Below are positions 14,735 through 22,402 of a DNA stretch of 32,136 nt, one piece after another. The position numbers and the translations under genes were made by a program. Source of the DNA: UBA9339 sp964535195 (GTDB taxonomy: Bacteria; Pseudomonadota; Gammaproteobacteria; UBA9339); the NCBI GenBank assembly GCA_964535195.1, contig CAZHSI010000015.1, positions 1 to 32,136 on the forward strand, given 5' to 3'. The number at the start of each line of letters is the position of its first letter. Within the stretch, counting starts at the first letter, position 1. The notes below the pieces were generated by a model. The model worked only from the letters and a program-made list of their open reading frames with translations. It was not told where the DNA came from and did no database searches.

Positions 14735-15661
14735 ATGATAGATAAACAAAAAATCTTTTGCCTAATGGGTCCTACAGCAGTTGGGAAGACGAGGCTCGCA
14801 ATCGAGTTGGTGCAGCGTTTACCATTAGAAATCATTAGTGTTGATTCTGGGATGATTTATCGGGGTATGGATATTGGCACAGCTAAGCCAATGCCCCATG
14901 AATTACGAGTTGCACCTCATCATTTAATAGATGTTTGTGACCCTAGCGAGTCTTACTCTGCTGGTCAGTTTCGTCATGATGCTTTACAGAAAATTCAGGA
15001 AATTTTTGCTAAAGGGCGGGTGCCATTATTGGTTGGTGGTACTATGTTATATTTTTGGGTGTTGGAGCATGGTATCTCTGATTTACCTCAGTCTAATGAG
15101 GCGGTGCGAGAAAAGCTTAGATTAGAGAAGGATCAGTATGGGTTAGATAGTCTTTATATTCGCTTGCAAGAGATAGATCCCAAAACCGCAGCTCGCCTCA
15201 AGCGACAAGACAGCCAAAGGATTCAAAGAGCGCTTGAAATTTATGAGCTTACGGGGAAAAGTTTAAGTGAATTACAAACCGCTTCTCCGCCAAACACTTT
15301 ACCGTATGCGGTGGTGAATATCGCTGTAGTCCCTAAAGATATTAATTCTTTGCGAGGAAATATTGTCAAAAGATTTAAAGAAATGCTGCAGTTGGGTTTT
15401 ATTGATGAGGTTAAAAGCTTGTATGCTAGGGATGATTTACATTGTAATTTACCATCAATGCGTACAGTTGGTTATCGTGAGGTTGTGCAGTACTTATCTG
15501 GAGAAATCCCTTATGAAAAGATGCAAGAGCTAATTCCCCTGGCGACTCGTAAACTTGCTAAGCGGCAATTAACTTGGCTTAAGAGGTGGGGCAATGCTAA
15601 CTTGTTTGAAAGCGATGTCCCGGAATTATTAAGTAATATTATGGAGTTAATAGCTTTTTAA
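14735..15661 (+). CDS. miaA: tRNA dimethylallyltransferase MiaA
   Basis: MiaA adds a dimethylallyl group to N6 of adenosine 37 in tRNAs that read UNN codons. The 308-residue product has the P-loop GPTAVGKT (12-19), ISVDSGMIYRGMDIGTAKP (DSxQxYxxxdigTaKP-like, with Gly-Met instead of the common Gln/Ala-Val) and PHHLIDVCDPSESYSAGQF. Further on are GRVPLLVGGTMLYFW, RLKRQDSQRIQRALEIYELTG and the C-terminal MRTVGYREVVQYL and LATRKLAKRQLTWLKRW. Length is normal. The ATG has only a weak ribosome binding site. In many gammaproteobacteria hfq and hflX follow miaA; here they do not. Confidence 0.96.
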   Translation: MIDKQKIFCLMGPTAVGKTRLAIELVQRLPLEIISVDSGMIYRGMDIGTAKPMPHELRVAPHHLIDVCDPSESYSAGQFRHDALQKIQEIFAKGRVPLLVGGTMLYFWVLEHGISDLPQSNEAVREKLRLEKDQYGLDSLYIRLQEIDPKTAARLKRQDSQRIQRALEIYELTGKSLSELQTASPPNTLPYAVVNIAVVPKDINSLRGNIVKRFKEMLQLGFIDEVKSLYARDDLHCNLPSMRTVGYREVVQYLSGEIPYEKMQELIPLATRKLAKRQLTWLKRWGNANLFESDVPELLSNIMELIAF

Positions 15662-15751
15662 CTTATTGAAAAGTAAATATATTTGTTTTTTGGCGTCTGC
15701 TTAAATGCAATAAGTAATGCATAAGGGTTTGTTAATGCTAAATATTTTAAA

Positions 15752-15757
15752 TATAAT
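15752..15757 (+). promoter_or_regulatory. -10-like TATAAT before the small basic protein / rpoS
   Basis: A consensus TATAAT in AT-rich DNA lies about 90 nt upstream of the small basic ORF. No recognisable -35 lies at the usual distance. It is the best candidate start for a basic-protein/rpoS transcript, since the gap after miaA has no other good match. Confidence 0.3.
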
Positions 15758-15849
15758 ATCCTAAATATCAAAGGGGCTTTTTATAGGTGAGTGATATTAT
15801 AAGCATAGTTTTTTTTGCTATGTGGTTTTTTATGTTTGAGGCAATGACA

Positions 15850-16050
15850 ATGATCAAGAAGCAGAAAGCTAAAGCTGTACAGAAGAAAAAAACATCAAAA
15901 GTGGTAAAAAAATCAACAGCATCAAAGACAAAGAAGAAAACAATGTTTAAGTCGGTTGAATCTAACTTAAAACAGTTTAAAAACTATAAAGAATTTCTTA
16001 ATTTTTTAATAGCTAGCGATGATGATGTTGATTGTGAGACAATTGATTAA
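15850..16050 (+). CDS. Small lysine-rich basic protein, histone-H1-like composition
   Basis: The 66 residues start MIKKQKAKAVQKKKTSKVV. About one third of the first 35 are Lys, mixed with Ala, Ser, Thr and Val, as in the DNA-binding tails of bacterial H1-like proteins. The second half (FKSVESNLKQFKNYKEFLNFLI) could form a helix, and the end is acidic (ASDDDVDCETID). The start was chosen because GAGG lies 8 nt upstream of the ATG at 15850. A GTG at 15787 would add a hydrophobic 20-residue N-terminus without a better ribosome binding site. It ends 20 nt before rpoS and is probably co-transcribed with it. I do not recognise a named family; nucleic-acid binding is inferred from composition only. 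Confidence 0.6.
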   Translation: MIKKQKAKAVQKKKTSKVVKKSTASKTKKKTMFKSVESNLKQFKNYKEFLNFLIASDDDVDCETID

Positions 16051-16070
16051 TTTTTTTATTGAGGAGTTTT

Positions 16071-16985
16071 ATGGAAAAAAAGGATATGGATAGTGGTCTA
16101 GATAGTGAACATATAGATAAAAACTCTGCTAATGAATTACCAATAGCCAGTGTTGACGTGTTAACCACCTATCTACGGGAAATAGGATTCTCTCCCTTAC
16201 TAACTGCTCAAGAAGAGATTACCTTAGCCGAAAAAATCAGAAACGGTGATACTAAAGCGCGTTGTAAAATGATAGAAAGTAATTTACGGTTGGTGGTTAA
16301 AATTGCTAAACGTTACTTTGGTAGTGGTATGGATTTATTAGATTTGATAGAGGAGGGTAATATAGGATTGATGCACGCGGTGGAGAAGTTTGATCCTAAA
16401 CTAGGATTTCGTTTTTCTACCTATTCTACTTGGTGGATTCGTCAATATATCGAGCGTGCACTTATGAATCAGAATCGTCTGGTACGCCTACCAGTTCATG
16501 TTATCCAGGCGCTGCAGCGTTATCGCAAGTGTGTTAATGAGCTTACTAAAAACTTAGGCCGTGATCCCGGTGTGACTGAGGTTGCTAAAAAAATGGGCAA
16601 ACCTCAGGGTGAAGTTGAGTATCTGATTAATTTAGATAATGGTACTCTATCTATAGATGCTTCACTATCTGAAAACGAAGTGGGTGGAGGGGGCGGATTT
16701 ATCGAGACCATGGTTGATGAAAATAATACTGACCCAGCTACTCAAATGCAGTCTGAAGTAGTTATCGGTTTGGTTGATTCGTGGCTTGATCAGTTGGATG
16801 AAGTGCAAGGGGAGATTATTTCTCGTCGTTTTGGCTTACGTGGCTATGAAAAAGATACTTTAGAGTCCATTAGTAAGATAATGAAAATTAATCGTGAGAA
16901 AGTTAGACAAATTCAAAACCTTGGTCTACGCAAATTACGTTTTATCATGCGGGAACATGGGTTAACTAAGGATATAATTGAGTAA
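16071..16985 (+). CDS. rpoS: RNA polymerase sigma factor RpoS
   Basis: This sigma-70-family factor would direct stationary-phase and stress transcription. The 304-residue product has region 1.2 (DVLTTYLREIGFSPLLTAQEE), region 2 with LRLVVKIAKRYFGSGMDLLDLIEEGNIGL and GFRFSTYSTWWIRQYIERAL (2.3-2.4, with -10 recognising residues), region 3 from RLPVHVIQ, and region 4 with FGLRGYEKDTLESI and the HTH INREKVRQIQNLGLRKLR. The short N-terminus without region 1.1, and the wording of region 2, fit RpoS better than RpoD or RpoH. A Gly-rich GGGGG insert occurs at about residue 205. GAGGAG precedes the ATG at 16071; an in-frame TTG at 16059 overlaps that site and is rejected. The usual upstream neighbour nlpD is not here. 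Confidence 0.9.
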   Translation: MEKKDMDSGLDSEHIDKNSANELPIASVDVLTTYLREIGFSPLLTAQEEITLAEKIRNGDTKARCKMIESNLRLVVKIAKRYFGSGMDLLDLIEEGNIGLMHAVEKFDPKLGFRFSTYSTWWIRQYIERALMNQNRLVRLPVHVIQALQRYRKCVNELTKNLGRDPGVTEVAKKMGKPQGEVEYLINLDNGTLSIDASLSENEVGGGGGFIETMVDENNTDPATQMQSEVVIGLVDSWLDQLDEVQGEIISRRFGLRGYEKDTLESISKIMKINREKVRQIQNLGLRKLRFIMREHGLTKDIIE

Positions 16986-17061
16986 TATTTAGCAAAATAG
17001 CCGGTTATATTTATTTTATTCGATAATCTTTTTTCCATATCTTATAGCTTTTGCCTAAAAG

Positions 17062-17095
17062 ATAAGTCTTGCCAGTGCAAGTGAGTTATTTTTTA
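17062..17095 (+). terminator. Candidate terminator after rpoS
   Basis: CTTGC (17068-17072) pairs with GCAAG (17077-17081) over the loop CAGT. ATAA (17062-17065) pairs with TTAT (17086-17089) across an internal loop, and a run of T follows to 17094. It lies 80 bp after rpoS and before purA, so it separates their transcripts. Confidence 0.45.
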
Positions 17096-17248
17096 CTTCA
17101 AATGGTGCGTATCTTTTTTAAACTTTTCGGAGGCTTCACCTTCGGTTCGCAATGGTTAAGGAATTGCTATGAAGCTAGTTATTTATTTCTAAATATGTTT
17201 CAATCAATTATACCAATATACAATTTATAGTATGTAAAGAGGCAGTCT

Positions 17249-18547
17249 ATGGCAAAAAGAGTAGTTATCCTTGGGGCTCAATGGGGTGATGAGGGTAAGG
17301 GTAAATTAGTAGATTTATTGACAGATCGAGCCACAGCCGTAATCCGTTTTCAAGGTGGCCATAACGCTGGTCATACTCTGGTGGTGAATGGGGAAAAGAC
17401 CATTTTGCATTTATTACCGTCAGGAATTCTACATAAAGGTGTGGTAAATTATATTGGTAGTGGCGTGGTTTTATCTCCTAGCGCCTTAGTTCATGAGATT
17501 AAGGGTTTATCTGACCGAGGGGTTACTGATATCACAGGGCGTCTTTATGTTAGTCATGCCTGTAGTTTGCTTTTACCATATCATCCGATCCTTGATCAAG
17601 CTAAGGAAAAGTCTTTGGGCAGCTCTGCTATAGGTACGACCCGTCGTGGTATCGGTCCAGCGTATGTTGACAAAGTAGCGCGTATTGGTTTACGTGCTAG
17701 TGATATCCTTGATGTTGAGAGTTTTATTGATAAATTTACTACTGTTGTTAAATATCATAATTTTATTTTGCAGAATTATTATGATATGCCAGCATTAGAT
17801 CTTAAACAAATGTTAGATGAGGTCTTAAGTACTTTCGATATTATTCGTCCTTTACTTGCTGATGTTCCAGCCTTGTTGTTTGCTCACTATAGGAATGGTG
17901 ACAATATGTTATTCGAGGGAGCTCAGGGAACTTTTCTTGATATTGATCATGGTACTTACCCATTTGTGACTTCGTCAAATACTGTTGCTGGTTATGCTGC
18001 GGTTGGTTCAGGTATTGGGCCTCTTTACCTAGATTATGTTTTAGGTGTAGCTAAAGCTTATACTACTCGTGTTGGTGCTGGTCCTTTTCCTACGGAATTA
18101 AATAACCATATCGGTAAAAGGCTAGCGGAACGTGGGGATGAGTTTGGCGCAACTACCCGTAGACCACGACGTTGTGGTTGGTTAGATGTTGCTTTACTAC
18201 GTCGTTCAATCTTGCTTAACAGTATTACAGCTTTAGGGGTTACTAAGTTAGATATCTTAGATGGTATGGAGAAAATTAAAATATGTGTTGGTTATCGGCT
18301 GCGTGGCAAGGAGATTGATTTAGCACCAGCAATTGCTGACGATTTTAAAGATTGTGAGCCAATTTATGAAGAGTTACCTGGCTGGCAGGAGTCTACTTTT
18401 GGGGTTAAATCTTTTACTGACTTACCTACAGCGGCGAAAAATTATTTAAAGCGTATTGCAGAGCTAACTGGGACACGGTTAGCGTTAGTGGCTACAGGGC
18501 AAGACCGAGATCAAATTATAATTCTTGAGCACCCGTTTAGTAGTTAA
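17249..18547 (+). CDS. purA: Adenylosuccinate synthetase
   Basis: PurA joins IMP and aspartate with GTP to form adenylosuccinate, the first step from IMP to AMP. The 432 residues equal the E. coli length. Conserved blocks are the N-terminal GTP loop GAQWGDEGKGK, RFQGGHNAGHT, GIGPAYVDKVARIGLR, LFEGAQGTFLDIDHGTYPFVTSSN, the switch-like ARTRRPRR-type segment (here TTRRPRRCGWLD) and the base-binding TKLDILDGMEKI. AGAGG lies 7 nt before the ATG. The gene is monocistronic as far as can be seen and converges on the tRNA-Leu gene 20 bp downstream. Confidence 0.98.
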   Translation: MAKRVVILGAQWGDEGKGKLVDLLTDRATAVIRFQGGHNAGHTLVVNGEKTILHLLPSGILHKGVVNYIGSGVVLSPSALVHEIKGLSDRGVTDITGRLYVSHACSLLLPYHPILDQAKEKSLGSSAIGTTRRGIGPAYVDKVARIGLRASDILDVESFIDKFTTVVKYHNFILQNYYDMPALDLKQMLDEVLSTFDIIRPLLADVPALLFAHYRNGDNMLFEGAQGTFLDIDHGTYPFVTSSNTVAGYAAVGSGIGPLYLDYVLGVAKAYTTRVGAGPFPTELNNHIGKRLAERGDEFGATTRRPRRCGWLDVALLRRSILLNSITALGVTKLDILDGMEKIKICVGYRLRGKEIDLAPAIADDFKDCEPIYEELPGWQESTFGVKSFTDLPTAAKNYLKRIAELTGTRLALVATGQDRDQIIILEHPFSS

Positions 18548-18567
18548 TATATAGCGATTTTTTTGTG

Positions 18568-18654
<87 letters not shown>

Positions 18655-18669
18655 TAATTTTTACGTATA

Positions 18670-18909
18670 TTAAATTTTTTCTGGCTGATTGCAATTGTAT
18701 TTTTCGTAAAGACGATACATTTCTGCTCTTTGGGTGGTTGAGGCCGCACTAAATGTTGGTCCCGAAGTGGAATTAAAAATTATATTGCGTTTTAGCTCTT
18801 GGCACAGTTGTTCTTTTGGGGTCGGGGTATCAGAAGGTGATTTAGAGCCCAGATAGGCACAGCCAGTTAATATTATGGTTAAAAAAAGTAGTAACCAGGT
18901 TTTTTTCAT
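18670..18909 (-). CDS. Small lipoprotein of unknown function
   Basis: The 79-residue precursor starts MKKTWLLLFLTIILTGCAYLG, a signal peptide with lipobox LTGC (Cys17 acylated, Ala at +2), so it should be an outer-membrane-directed lipoprotein. The mature part has a Ser/Pro/Thr linker and two Cys (CQEL and YNCNQPEKI) that could form a disulfide around TTQRAEMYRLYEKYNC. I cannot name a family. GGAG lies 8 nt before the ATG at 18909; an in-frame ATG six codons upstream is less favoured. The tRNA-Leu gene follows after 15 nt. A TATAAT at 18940-18945 (minus) may be its -10. Confidence 0.75.
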   Translation of the reverse strand: MKKTWLLLFLTIILTGCAYLGSKSPSDTPTPKEQLCQELKRNIIFNSTSGPTFSAASTTQRAEMYRLYEKYNCNQPEKI

Positions 18910-19010
18910 GATATTTACTCCACCCATTATTTTGGTGCCATTATAATCCTAATAATCCTAAAAAAATATTTGCCTAATAAAATTTTATTTATGAGCTTTT
19001 AGGGATTATA

Positions 19011-19019
19011 TGCTACACT
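19011..19019 (+). promoter_or_regulatory. Extended -10 promoter of nfo
   Basis: TGC-TACACT is an extended -10 (TACACT is 4/6 of consensus) about 32 bp before the nfo ATG, giving a short leader of about 25 nt. There is no clear -35. Confidence 0.35.
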
Positions 19020-19050
19020 TATCCAAAATAAAGTTTTTTCTGACGAAGTT

Positions 19051-19893
19051 ATGAAGTATGTTGGGGCACACGTTAGTATTGAAGGTGGGGTTTTTAATGC
19101 ACCACTGCGGGCGAAAAAAATTGGTGCCAAAGCTTTCGCTTGTTTTACTAAAAATCAAAAAAGGTGGGCAAGCAAACCCTATACCGAAGAAGATATTTTT
19201 AAATTTAAAGATAATCTTAAAACAAGTGGGATTTTACCCAGCCATATTTTAGCTCACAGTAGTTACCTAATTAACCTTGGACATTATGATGAAAAGGCCA
19301 GAGCGCAATCCATAGATGCGCTGATTGATGAGGCTAAAAGATGTGAGTGGCTCGGAATAGAAAAAATCGTAGTTCATCCAGGGAGTCATTTAAAAGCTAT
19401 TAGTGAAACAGCGTGCCTTAATTACATTGCGGCTTCGATTAATGTTGTAATTGCCGCTACTAACAAAGTAGTGGTGGTGGTGGAAAACACTGCTGGGCAA
19501 GGTGGCAATGTGGGTTATAGGTTTGAGCACTTGGCTCATTTAATTAATGAAGTGCATGATAAAAGTAGAGTCGGGGTATGTATTGATACTTGTCACTTAT
19601 TTGCATCGGGATATGAATTTCGTACTGAGAAAAAATTTGCCGAAGTTTGGCAAAAGTTTACAGATATTGTAGGTTTTTCTTACCTTAAAGGGATGCATCT
19701 TAACGATAGTAAAAGTGTTTTAGGATCTTTAGTAGATAGACATGAGTCGCTTGGTAAAGGCGAGATAGGCTTACAGCCATTTGAATTTTTAATGAAAGAC
19801 AAGAGGTTTGATAATTTACCTTTAATCTTAGAAACTGTTGATCCCTTAGCTTGGGACAAAGAAATAAAGCTTTTATACAGTTTTATGTTGTGA
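19051..19893 (+). CDS. nfo: Endonuclease IV (AP endonuclease Nfo)
   Basis: Nfo cuts DNA 5' to abasic sites and removes 3'-blocking groups in base excision repair, using three zinc ions in a TIM barrel. The 280 residues (E. coli 285) carry the start YVGAHVSIEGGV, LAHSSYLINL, VVHPGSH, VVENTAGQGGNVGY, GVCIDTCHLFASGYE, MHLNDSK, DRHESLGKGEIG and PLILETVD, which include the His, Glu and Asp metal ligands of the family. The ribosome binding site (GAAG) is weak. The gene is followed by rnr after 28 nt and is probably co-transcribed with it. Confidence 0.97.
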   Translation: MKYVGAHVSIEGGVFNAPLRAKKIGAKAFACFTKNQKRWASKPYTEEDIFKFKDNLKTSGILPSHILAHSSYLINLGHYDEKARAQSIDALIDEAKRCEWLGIEKIVVHPGSHLKAISETACLNYIAASINVVIAATNKVVVVVENTAGQGGNVGYRFEHLAHLINEVHDKSRVGVCIDTCHLFASGYEFRTEKKFAEVWQKFTDIVGFSYLKGMHLNDSKSVLGSLVDRHESLGKGEIGLQPFEFLMKDKRFDNLPLILETVDPLAWDKEIKLLYSFML

Positions 19894-19921
19894 TAACAAT
19901 TCCAGGAATATTTCAAAATTT

Positions 19922-22072
19922 ATGAAAACACAAGACCCATTTTTTGAGCGTGAGGCAGCTAAATACAAAAACCCAATTCCTAGTCGTGAATTTATTATGC
20001 GATATCTTGAAGGAAAAAATGCTCCGGAGAGATACCCTGCTTTGCTAAAAACCCTTAGATTAAGAGGAAAAAAGGCGCCTGAAGCCTTACGACGACGTTT
20101 GAATGCTATGGTGCGTGATGGCCAATTGTTGGTTGATCGGCGAGGTCGCTATGCTTTAGTGAAAAATATGGATATGGTGCGTGGTTATGTGATTTGTCAT
20201 AAAGAAGGATTCGGCTTTCTAGTGCCTGATGATGGTGGCGGCGATCTTTTCTTAGGGCCAAGACAAATGCGTCTTCTTTTTCCGGGCGATCGAGTGCTCG
20301 CTAGTGTAGTTTCTACTAATAGACAAGGGAAAAGAGAGGGGTCAGTTGTTGAGATCCTAGAGCGCAGTTTTACTCATATTGTTGGTCGTTTTTTTACTGA
20401 GAAGGGTACGGCATTTATCGTGCCAGCTAATAAAAATATTACCCAGAATATCGTGGTTCCTCCAGACAAATGTGGTGGTGCCAAAGAAAACCAATTTGTT
20501 AGTGCTGAAATTATTACTTACCCCACGTTGCGTAATGGAGCTACAGCGCAAGTAGTAAAGATTTTAGGAAAGAAAATGGGGCCAGGTTTAGAAGTTGAAA
20601 TAGCCGTTAATGCTCATGGTTTGCCTGATAGTTGGTCAAATGAAGTACTTAAAGAAACTAAAGCTTTTTCCCGTATTAATAAGGTTAAAGATATACAAGG
20701 CAAGCGGCGTGAACTGCAACATTTGCCTTTTGTGACGATTGATGGCGAGGATGCTAAAGATTTCGATGATGCAGTTTTTTGCGAGCGTCAGACTAAAGGA
20801 GGGTGGACTTTATATGTGGCAATCGCTGACGTTAGTCACTATGTTACTTTTAACACTGCTCTTGATGGTGAGGCTTTGAAACGTGGTAATTCGGTGTATT
20901 TTCCCCGTCAGGTGATCCCGATGTTGCCTGAGGTATTATCAAACGAACTTTGCTCATTAAAGCCAGAGGTCGATCGTTTGGTCATGATATGCGAAATGCA
21001 AGTTACCAATTTAGGTAAGGTCACGCATTATGAGTTTTATGAGGCAACTATAAAATCTCATGCTCGGTTTACTTATGATGAGGTTTATAAACTTCTCGAG
21101 CATAAGACTGCAAAAACTTCTCCTTGGTTAAAACATTTACAGGAGTTGCGAGAACTTTATTTGGTATTATTAAAACAACGTAAGGTTCGTGGCGCCTTGG
21201 ATTTTTCTCGGGTAGAGGCCAAAATCATCTTTGATGATAAACATAAAATTAGTGCAATTAAACCGATACAGCATCACTATGTGCATGGCATGATTGAAGA
21301 GTGTATGCTTGCAGCTAATGTTTCGGCTTCAGAATTTTTGTTGCAAGGAAAAATACCAGCGCTTTATCGGGTGCACGAAGGACCAGATCCAACTAAATTA
21401 GCTAACTTGCGTACTTTTCTTAAAACTTTAGGTTTAGAACTAAAAGGGGGGGAAAAACCAAAGTCGCTTCATTATGCTGATTTACTAGTTAAAATAGTGG
21501 GGAGGCCCGATGAGCATCTAATCCAAACCGTTCTATTGCGTTCGCTACGACAAGCTATTTATACCTCAGAAAACATTGGTCATTTTGGATTGGCTTATGA
21601 AGCTTATGCTCACTTTACTTCTCCTATTAGACGCTATCCTGATTTAATTAACCACCGTTCTATTAAATACTTATTGGCCCAAGGTAGAGTGAAAAATTAT
21701 CATTATACCAAAGCTATGATGCAGGATTTTGGTAACCATTGTTCATTAACCGAAAGACGTGCTGATGATGCCAGCCGCGATGTTTATTTATGGTTAAAAT
21801 GTGAATTTATGCGTGATAAGGTTGGTAAGGTTTTTTCTGGGATAATTTCTGGGGTAACTAACTTTGGTATCTTTGTTGAACTAAAAGATATTTTCGTTGA
21901 AGGTTTAGTTCATATCACTGCGCTTAAAAATGATTATTATAAGTTTGATGCTATCCATCAAAAACTGATTGGTAAACGTAGCGGGGTGGTATACCGACTT
22001 GGTGATCCAGTTAAAGTTTTAGTAGCAAGAGTCGATGTTCATGAAAAAGAGATCGATTTTGCGTTAGCTTAG
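19922..22072 (+). CDS. rnr: Ribonuclease R
   Basis: RNase R is a processive 3'-5' exoribonuclease able to degrade structured RNA, acting in rRNA/mRNA quality control and with tmRNA. The 716 residues contain an N-terminal winged helix (residues 15-80, REFIMRYLEGKNAPERYPALLKTL in part), two cold-shock-like OB domains (80-230), and the RNB domain with DGEDAKDFDDAV (catalytic Asp cluster near residue 280) and HFTSPIRRYPDLINHR. A C-terminal S1 domain (about 635-715, GKVFSGIISGVTNFGIFVEL) follows. It ends right after S1 (EIDFALA), so the Lys-rich tail of E. coli RNase R (813 residues) is missing. The ATG has only a distant AGGA, suggesting modest or coupled translation. Confidence 0.96.
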   Translation: MKTQDPFFEREAAKYKNPIPSREFIMRYLEGKNAPERYPALLKTLRLRGKKAPEALRRRLNAMVRDGQLLVDRRGRYALVKNMDMVRGYVICHKEGFGFLVPDDGGGDLFLGPRQMRLLFPGDRVLASVVSTNRQGKREGSVVEILERSFTHIVGRFFTEKGTAFIVPANKNITQNIVVPPDKCGGAKENQFVSAEIITYPTLRNGATAQVVKILGKKMGPGLEVEIAVNAHGLPDSWSNEVLKETKAFSRINKVKDIQGKRRELQHLPFVTIDGEDAKDFDDAVFCERQTKGGWTLYVAIADVSHYVTFNTALDGEALKRGNSVYFPRQVIPMLPEVLSNELCSLKPEVDRLVMICEMQVTNLGKVTHYEFYEATIKSHARFTYDEVYKLLEHKTAKTSPWLKHLQELRELYLVLLKQRKVRGALDFSRVEAKIIFDDKHKISAIKPIQHHYVHGMIEECMLAANVSASEFLLQGKIPALYRVHEGPDPTKLANLRTFLKTLGLELKGGEKPKSLHYADLLVKIVGRPDEHLIQTVLLRSLRQAIYTSENIGHFGLAYEAYAHFTSPIRRYPDLINHRSIKYLLAQGRVKNYHYTKAMMQDFGNHCSLTERRADDASRDVYLWLKCEFMRDKVGKVFSGIISGVTNFGIFVELKDIFVEGLVHITALKNDYYKFDAIHQKLIGKRSGVVYRLGDPVKVLVARVDVHEKEIDFALA

Positions 22073-22402
22073 TTAAAAAGTGGTAACTATTCACCATAAT
22101 TTTAATGAAGTCGATAACGTTATTAGTTCAAGATGCAGCTTTGTATCTAGAGGAAACAGTCGACAAATGTTCTGAGCTGGTAGCGACAAAGGAGAGCGAC
22201 AAAGAGATTTACCTCTTTTTATAATTAATATATAATTTAAACTTTTCAGATTCGAATAATTTGAGCTTGCTTCGAGGACAAGGCAATGGATAATTACTAA
22301 GGTGGAGAGGCGCAGCTCTTCCCCTCGGGTGAGCAAAAATTTGATTCAAAGCGTAGTATGGTCTTTATATTACTACCCCATATATAGTTTAAGGAGGACA
22401 TT
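22073..22402. other. Intergenic region rnr / LRR protein with a long structured leader
   Basis: No gene was found in these 330 bp. A short AAAGAG/CTCTTT hairpin followed by T's (22201-22220) may end the rnr transcript. Downstream of the candidate promoter (22208-22236) a leader of about 160 nt contains several small inverted repeats (GTAGTA/TACTAC near 22356-22375, GAGAGG/CCCCTC near 22303-22325) and ends in the strong site AAGGAGGA, 5 nt before the LRR gene ATG. Confidence 0.45.
22208..22236 (+). promoter_or_regulatory. Candidate promoter of the LRR protein gene
   Basis: TTTACC (22208-22213) and a consensus TATAAT (22231-22236) are exactly 17 bp apart. Transcription from about 22243 would leave an untranslated leader near 160 nt, long enough for regulation. 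The -35 overlaps the loop of the AAAGAG/CTCTTT hairpin. Confidence 0.45.

Noticed and set aside
22091..22336. 81-codon minus-strand ORF in the LRR gene leader region
   Set aside because: No ribosome binding site, antisense to the candidate leader of a large gene and without recognisable sequence.
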